The notes under the pieces: model-generated | Database searches by the model: none | The model's input: only the letters and a program-made list of their open reading frames with translations | Told to the model about the DNA's origin: nothing | Program-made: the position numbers and the translations under genes | Part shown: positions 57,500 through 64,000 of the stretch, one piece after another | Layout of the letters: each line of letters opens with the position of its first letter | Position numbering within the stretch: the stretch's first letter is position 1 | Assembly: GCF_040958095.1 (NCBI RefSeq) | Contig: NC_091209.1 | Location: 11,081,395 to 11,145,394 of the forward strand | Source: Procambarus clarkii | Taxonomy: Eukaryota > Arthropoda > Malacostraca > Decapoda > Cambaridae | Direction: 5' to 3' | Length of the DNA: 64,000 nt

Positions 57500-58052
57500 T
57501 TGCCGAGTTCCCAGCCATAGTTATTACTGTACATAAATGTGCAGGCTGCTGTTGCTAAGGCCATCTGCACCTATCCTTTTTCCCCCAAAAAAGCATTCCA
57601 TATTCAGATTTCTTCCCAGTCATTCATTCCTCAATCCATGACCAATGCAGTCATTGGTCTGGTGTTACAGGTAAACTCTGCACTCTTAATGACAACCTCT
57701 ATTACCATGGTAGGAGGAAGGCTAACTACTCTAGCTAGGTTATGTATTGGCCATAGGTGCTTAACTCTCGGGAACACTGCCCTGTTCCTTGTTGTCTGAA
57801 CTGCAATACCCCACTAACAGTTGTGCACCAACTTGTACAATGTCTAAATTTCAGGATATTCGTCAGTCTTGCTTTCCTAATGTCCCTCAATAATATCCTT
57901 GATGAATCTGATTACTTTTGACATTGCTTGCCATTATGTCCTTGTCTTGTACTGTATTGGCATCCCAAGTGATATATCTAGTGCCTTTTTTAATAATCTC
58001 CACTGATGGTCCTACATTGTCTTCTCAGCTTGGTGCCTTCTTTTGATAATTA
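57500..58052 (+). mobile_element. I-like LINE 3' relic, old
   Basis: Degenerate match to 44680-45240 throughout: ttcccagccatagtt, caggctgctgttgctaaggc (RNase H tail AAAKA), gttgtgcaccaacttgtaca, and the shared end cttggtgccttcttttgata. Much more diverged than the 42972 copy. Confidence 0.75.
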
Positions 58053-60205
58053 CAGTAGTGTATTTAAGGGACTGAGATCGATGCACTTCAAATTATACTC
58101 TTTAGAGTACTGTATAGTTATATCATCTTTAAGGAGTATGGTTTAAAACATTAAAAGGTTCCCAATATGTGATTGGTTTGTAAAGCAGGATGAGAGGCTA
58201 AAATGGGAACCGTGGTCATTCACTAGTCCGAGACCTGTTGTATATTTAAAAGTACAATGTAATATACAGTATATATAAAAGGTGCTATTAAACAATAAAT
58301 TTATTACATTTTTATTTTAGATACGTCTTCGGTGGATCACACAAACATTTTCTGAGATCAGAATAAATACTGATTATACTAATGTGCATAACAACTTGTA
58401 GTCTATGATTTCCATAAATTATGCACAGCTATGTAATTGTTAGTTAAAAGCATGAGATCAGTACCATTGCACAAATAATTATTTTGAAAGTACTTATATG
58501 CCCTATCAGAGGAAACAATGTAGTTGAATATAAATATTTCTTCATATTGGGAATTAAATATCACAGTTTCCAGTGGAAAAATAATATGCAGCCATTATCA
58601 TGTATGGCACAATAACTTTTAACAGAACATGAACACAATAGTACCTTAAGAGCTACATGAAAGACCATCACACGGCACCAACTCAGAATAGGATCACAAG
58701 TCAAGAACTTCAACCCTGAGAAGGGATACTTTTTGACTGAAAATGTATTAGACAATTATCCCATTCAGTTTCGCTTGAATATAGTTCTTCACAATTATAA
58801 ACACGTTGAAGTCTTTAAACTAGATCAGCTTTAATACATTTCTGGAAGGAACATAAATACTGTTTAAAAATATACAAATATAGTAGATTAATAATAATAA
58901 TACAGTATACATAAAAGCAAAATAATCATCTAATCTCCAAGAATTTATTAGAAGAAATAGGAAGGCACACTGGATCCTGTCAAATACGGCTTTATATACT
59001 GTAGTCAAACACCATTTATCCACAGTGCTCAAGTACTAGATTTGTGTAAGTTTTGCAGTTTTGTTTCATTAGTTTACTGCTTGTGTGTGTGTGCGTGTAT
59101 GTATATGCACCCCAACATTTACATCATTACTTACATCACTAATCTTAATACACTGTATAGTATTACATCACTAATGTACTAGTACAGTATATTATTTACT
59201 TGCTTAAAATAGTGTTTTGACTATCAAGGATTGGTAAGTTATGTTATGTGGCTTAAGAGCTGGAGATAATGGTTTTGGCTTTTCACAAAATATGAGAGCG
59301 ACTTCTTCCCTTACATAGTGTTACTTCCCTTACATTGTTTGTTACTTTTATTGACTCAATAATTACATTAAACACACGTGCACACACACTGTACTCTGCA
59401 GTGTCAAAAATGCTTGGCCTCTCTATTAGTTTTAGGAGATACAGTACCTCCAGATTTCAACATTCATATACTTTTAGTGCTACAGCCTTGAATAAATGGC
59501 AGGTCATTGTACATGCAATTTTGTTATATGAGATTCGTTCAAAAATATAGTACGATTCATTATTTTACAGTACAAGCATTTCAGCAGCTTTAGCTGGTTT
59601 AAAATTTTGCTCAATTCCTTAAAGCCGTAAAATGCATTCGTCATATGTTACAAAAAATAAATGCGTAATTAAAGTTGTCGAAGAGTTCTTGTACTCAACG
59701 AAGTCGTGATGTACTGTACTTAACAATGCAGTGCCTATACAAATCTTTTAGATACAAGGAAAGAATAATAAAAAATATCATTAATTATGCAAAGCCAATG
59801 AATTGTGGTACTTAAAAGCTCCCTGAAAACATACTCAGCAAGACTGTCTAATTATAGAAGTGCACTTTTATATATATCGGTTGTCGAAAGGCTTACGATG
59901 AAGGCACTGCCAAGGACTAGGAATAAACGTTGACCATAATTTTTCATAATCATAGATGATATAAATTCATATTGTATGTAATATGCATCTTGTACTAAAC
60001 ATTATTAAAAACATTAACATTGAACTTCTCTACATCTAGAGCAATTATTTTTAATTGTTAACTTGTGCTTCAAATATCAGGGGGATGAAAATAGACAGCC
60101 ATTTTTCACAATACAGTATGGATTAGTAATAGATAAAAAAGTTTAAACACTTCATTTTGCCATAACCAGAGCTATCATACTTCCATTAGATTTCCAGTTG
60201 AATTT

Positions 60206-60320
60206 CATTTCATTAAAAGAGTATTCCATAAAATTATGTAAGTATGTCATTTCATTAAAGAAATGACATACATTTCAGAAATGTATGTCATTTCATTAAA
60301 AGAGTATTCCATAAAATTAT
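60206..60320. repeat. duplicated block with internal palindrome
   Basis: catttcattaaaagagtatt plus ccataaaattat occurs twice (60206-60237, 60289-60320). Between the copies, gtatgtcatttc and gaaatgacatac form a hairpin and the motif repeats once more. Confidence 0.8.
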
Positions 60321-61179
60321 ATAATGCATTTACAATTCTACATTGGAACAAACGGATTTTTTTTTTTTTTTTGCATTTACAACTACAAACAGTCCAAGAT
60401 ACAAATATTTACAAGTCTCAATAAAAATATTTACATTCTGTATATGCATGAATGTCTTTCCATGTACATGCGCGCGGGCACACGTATGCATGGGTGGATG
60501 TTCTCACCCAACAAGTTGCTGGACCAAGTTTCAGCTGCGGGTGTCCACATTTCCAACTATCGGTGATCTAATGGGACTAACGGTTGAAAGGGACTTTCAA
60601 CCCTTTTTTTTTTTTTTTTTTTTGCTTTTAAAATAATGGGTAGAAGTACTCTACTATTTTTCTTTTTAGTTTCACTTGCTTACTGCTCTCATATTGATTG
60701 TGTCCAAATTTGAATAATCACTGACTACAAATAACAATCAATAAAACATTTGACAAAAAAATTATTAACTTGCAAATTAACTGCTTTTTCTATTTTATAT
60801 AAAATACATTTGAAAAATTTATCAGACATCAGTATTATTGTTGCATTTGCAAATTTTATTCTAATTTCAGTAATTAGTACAGTAATAGGGAAAGGCAAAG
60901 ACTTTTAATTGAGAACTCAAATTCTTTCACAATGAGAACTTTTTGTTGTAATCGTGGTAAACGTCCATTACAGTGCAGTTCTACATACTGATCCAGCAAT
61001 GTAATGATACCTTAAGTAATAAATTGTCCAAATTCTTTAAAAGAACATTTAAAGAGTAGCATTGTTATAATTCTAACCACTAGCATGTATCTGGTATTTT
61101 TAGATGGGTAAAGTTTTCTATTTGAAGGTTTGAAATTTACTCTTTGGCTTAATAATATGGCACCAGTTCTGGTACTCTT

Positions 61180-61797
61180 TTTACCCTTTAGACAGAGACT
61201 ATGGTCATATGTGCCTATGGAGAGAAAGAAAGAAAAAAAAAGAAAAGAAAAAAATATGGGAAGAATTTGTATGCAATATGTAAGAAAAACACGAAAATAA
61301 GTGAATATTTATCGTTTCACTGGGTTCAAGCGCTCTCGAAGGGCAAGTCTGGTGCCCGACTGAGGCTTCCTCGGATGTTTCACCGATTGTTTATCACTTG
61401 TTTCTCTTCATTTATAATGTTTAATAACTTGATAAATCACATAATTCACATAACACAATTATTTCAATAACACATGTTTCTGTTGAATGCTTTACCAGGT
61501 ATACTCCATTACAACCAAGAGAAAGTAGTGAAAAGGATATGAACAATGTGCAGTACAATGATGGTGTGCTCTGGGCAATGACAAATGGCCTAATTGGCTT
61601 CCAGAACATGTAATCATGAAATGGTAGGAAGATTTTCTTCATGGGTCAAGGTAAACTATTACATCCATATATCTATTATATCCATATTGCATCATACATG
61701 TAAAACCTAGACAATAATGGTTTAAACCGTCATATGACGGCAACTGTATTACCCCGCGAATCAACGAATGACGATAACCTCTGTCTAAGGGTTAAAG
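61180..61797. mobile_element. candidate TIR element remnant
   Basis: ttaccctttagacagag at the left and its near reverse complement ctctgtctaagggttaaa at the right, about 600 bp apart, with tatggtcatatg / cgtcatatgacg just inside. No transposase. Confidence 0.4.
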
Positions 61798-62200
61798 GTA
61801 AATTATGGAAATGTACAGTGTTAGCACTGAAGACAACGAAAAAATGGAAGTAAAATACTTTTTCGAAGTCTTTGTACTGCCTCGCCTTTTGCTCAGTCTT
61901 GGTAATGGAAGATTACCAAAGCTATTTAAGAATTTATAAGTCCTTAGTTTTAAAGGTTCATATGAGCTGTTTTATTTTTTGATATGGTATTATTTGACCA
62001 ATTGTTGGTACAATGTTGCACACTTTCCAAGTTATCCTGTGCAGAAGACCTGCTGATCAACGCCTCTTAAGTTATAAGAGTACAGTACACCTCATTAAAG
62101 TTCCACAAAATAAATCCTGCCCCAATAGATAATATAAGAGCATTTTATAAAAGCAAAAATTACTGAAAAAAATCAGTTTGTTTACTGTTCTTTTGTGCAG

Positions 62201-62366
62201 AAAACATTTACAAGCTCTATTAAATCAGCAGAGCAACAGTGATGATGGGAGCAGCAGCCAGAGGCTAGCGTGTTTACCAGAAGAGGTCGGGAGGCCTTCC
62301 AAGACGCAAGGCTTGGCAGCTTACAGTAATTATTTTCCTAAGATCTTGCTGACATTTCAATGTTAA
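62201..62366 (+). other. possible coding exon, unassigned
   Basis: After a good acceptor (actgttcttttgtgcag, to 62200) the frame KHLQALLNQQSNSDDGSSSQ then RLACLPEEVGRPSKTQ runs to TAA at 62366, in noticeably less AT-rich sequence than its surroundings. An internal donor (cttaca|gtaatt) near 62326 is possible. I do not recognise the protein and see no partner exon nearby. Confidence 0.3.
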
Positions 62367-64000
62367 TTAGAAAAAAATGTATTTACTTTATATTAAATTG
62401 AAATGCAGTAGAAAAAAGTTTAAAAATGTTAAGAGTGCAGTTACATGACATTCTATTTTATGCACAAAGATCATGTCTTGCACATCATACTGTACAAGTT
62501 TATTAAATTTCCCAATTATTCAACTAAATTTGATTACATTTTGTTTTGTGCAAAATCATTCAAAATACAAACTATAAAGTAATTGTATAGTTAAGTTCCT
62601 GAAGACTATATAATCAAAGTAATTTCCGTGGTGGCCAGTTTAACCATGTACAAAGTTTTTATTGAGGCCAGCATCTGACACGTGCTGTAAGACTTGACTA
62701 TTCCGGTCAACCTTTATCCCTCTATGTGCCGGTAGTAATGTAATGTAGTGGTGCCATTACTCACCAATATAAATAACGAAAAAATATAAAGAAATTAATT
62801 AAAGCACAATTTTCACATTATATCGTATAAAATTACCAAGAAATCATGGAGCTAAAGTGATTTTCATTTTTTTTAATATTTTTGTGTGGCAATGTCTAAA
62901 CTACAGAAAGTAGTTGGTGAAATTATATTAAATTTCTGTAAACATTCCAAATTTATAATTTGTGCGAGGACGCTGAATAAAAAAAAAATATAAATATATA
63001 CATACATACATACATACACACACAGTATGCTGTACTGTACTTAGTTACTTATGTTTATGAATGTAATAAAATTTAATGCCCAATAGTTAGGTACTGCAAT
63101 ACATAATATAATTTACAAAATTAAAAGGAGACTTGTAAAGAAGTGGTTACCCTAATCCAGTTTTCATCACCACAATACTAAGAATTCAAGTATGTGATGA
63201 ACAGGTTCTGTGTACATGGTAAATCTGGTAAAATACTGAATTGAAAAAATGATTTTCTGCAAAAGCAATATTGTATTCAGCTTTAATAATGTTAATGTTA
63301 AGAAAGATGATTATTTTCTTGGGATTAAGATACGGGACTATTGACAGGCCAATTGGCAATTCATTGACGAGATTAAGATAGGTTTTTGTTTAATTAAAGG
63401 TAGTAAATACAAGTGTAATCTTAGAACTATGGAAATAAGAAAGATGTATAAACATCAGTAAAGGATTTTAATTGTGGAAAATCCAGACTACAAAAGCTAC
63501 TATTAAAACTAAGCCAAAATTACAAATTACTGTGATTGGAAAAAGAAGAAGCATTTATTTTAAGATGCCGTTCAGTAACTAGGCTGATGCCTTCCCGACT
63601 CATGAAAATTGGTACTATAATGGGATAATGGCACCATAATGGATAGATGAATATAGATTGCACTTTAAGAATACCATACATAAAAACAATAGGCAAGATC
63701 TCTGAAAGACCCAGAACTGTCAATTTAACTATAGTACTGTGCTTTGCAATATTAGTGAAATATGAAACATCAAGGGTGACAAGAATTACTTGAGTTGAAA
63801 CAACCAAAATGGTGTAAGAAATTTAAACAATCAGCACACTCAGGATTGACAGTGACAAATGATGTAAAGATTGATTTTCTATGAAGTGTACGTTAATTGT
63901 GAACAGCATAATGTGACAAGTTAGACGTGTATTTACAGCGAGACTAAAAACAAGAAATACCAATGCTGTGGAGGCAGAGTGGAATATTATGATATTTAAT
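62367..64000. other. AT-rich stretch, nothing recognised
   Basis: A short (CATA)n run near 62995-63020. The 95-residue minus-strand frame at 63520 shows no known motif. Confidence 0.45.

Larger units (their letters stand above)
58060..62200. other. AT-rich intergenic or intronic DNA
   Basis: No gene recognised. Contains a duplicated fold-back block at 60206-60320 and a candidate TIR element at 61180-61797, plus two poly-T runs (60358-60372, 60604-60623). Confidence 0.45.

Overview
The window is animal nuclear DNA, very probably from a decapod crustacean (crayfish/lobster/crab type). The evidence is spliced animal genes plus several tRNA-derived SINE families, a DIRS element, a Penelope-like element (PLE), CR1-like and RNase H-bearing I-like LINEs, and a high load of micro- and minisatellites, a mix typical of decapod genomes. 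The species cannot be fixed from sequence alone.

Two host genes are well supported, both on the + strand. (1) CASD1, sialic acid O-acetyltransferase: eight coding exons from 931 to 14414 with consistent phases give the C-terminal 523 residues, the multi-pass CAS1 domain; the N-terminal luminal SGNH-like domain lies upstream of base 1. Its introns hold SINEs, a Ty3/Gypsy-type solo LTR with intact 5-bp target duplication, a perfect 24-bp hairpin and a broken DIRS element that was itself hit by a LINE. (2) COX6B, cytochrome c oxidase subunit VIb: two coding exons (30224-30306 and 33887-34055), 83 residues with the twin CX9C/CX10C cysteines, a likely non-coding first exon near 29.1 kb and a polyadenylation signal at 34353. 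The two genes are unrelated in function; only their order and orientation link them.

Region by region: 1-14.4 kb is CASD1. 14.8-20.0 kb is a PLE cluster: a 660-bp palindromic mini-element, then two head-to-head PLE arms with near-identical sequence, one coding an uninterrupted RT + GIY-YIG protein of 515 residues, the other interrupted by a CR1-like LINE. All arms carry the same hammerhead-ribozyme-like fold and abut (TA)n tracts. 20-27.6 kb is gene-free, with a 285-bp (AC/GC)n tract, SINEs, a TTAA-flanked MITE and a 33-bp minisatellite. 27.6-28.8 kb is a 19-bp minisatellite just upstream of COX6B. 34.5-36.5 kb holds nested LINE fragments.

36.7-57.3 kb is an unusual accessory block. Segments occur in direct and inverted copies (about 39.6-46.3 versus 50.3-55.4 kb), including a duplicated CCAAT-TATA-Inr promoter-like sequence, a ~90-bp module present five times, and at least seven minisatellites, several of which can be traced to unexpanded seed copies in the same window. 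58-64 kb is AT-rich, with one possible exon at 62.2 kb and otherwise nothing recognised.
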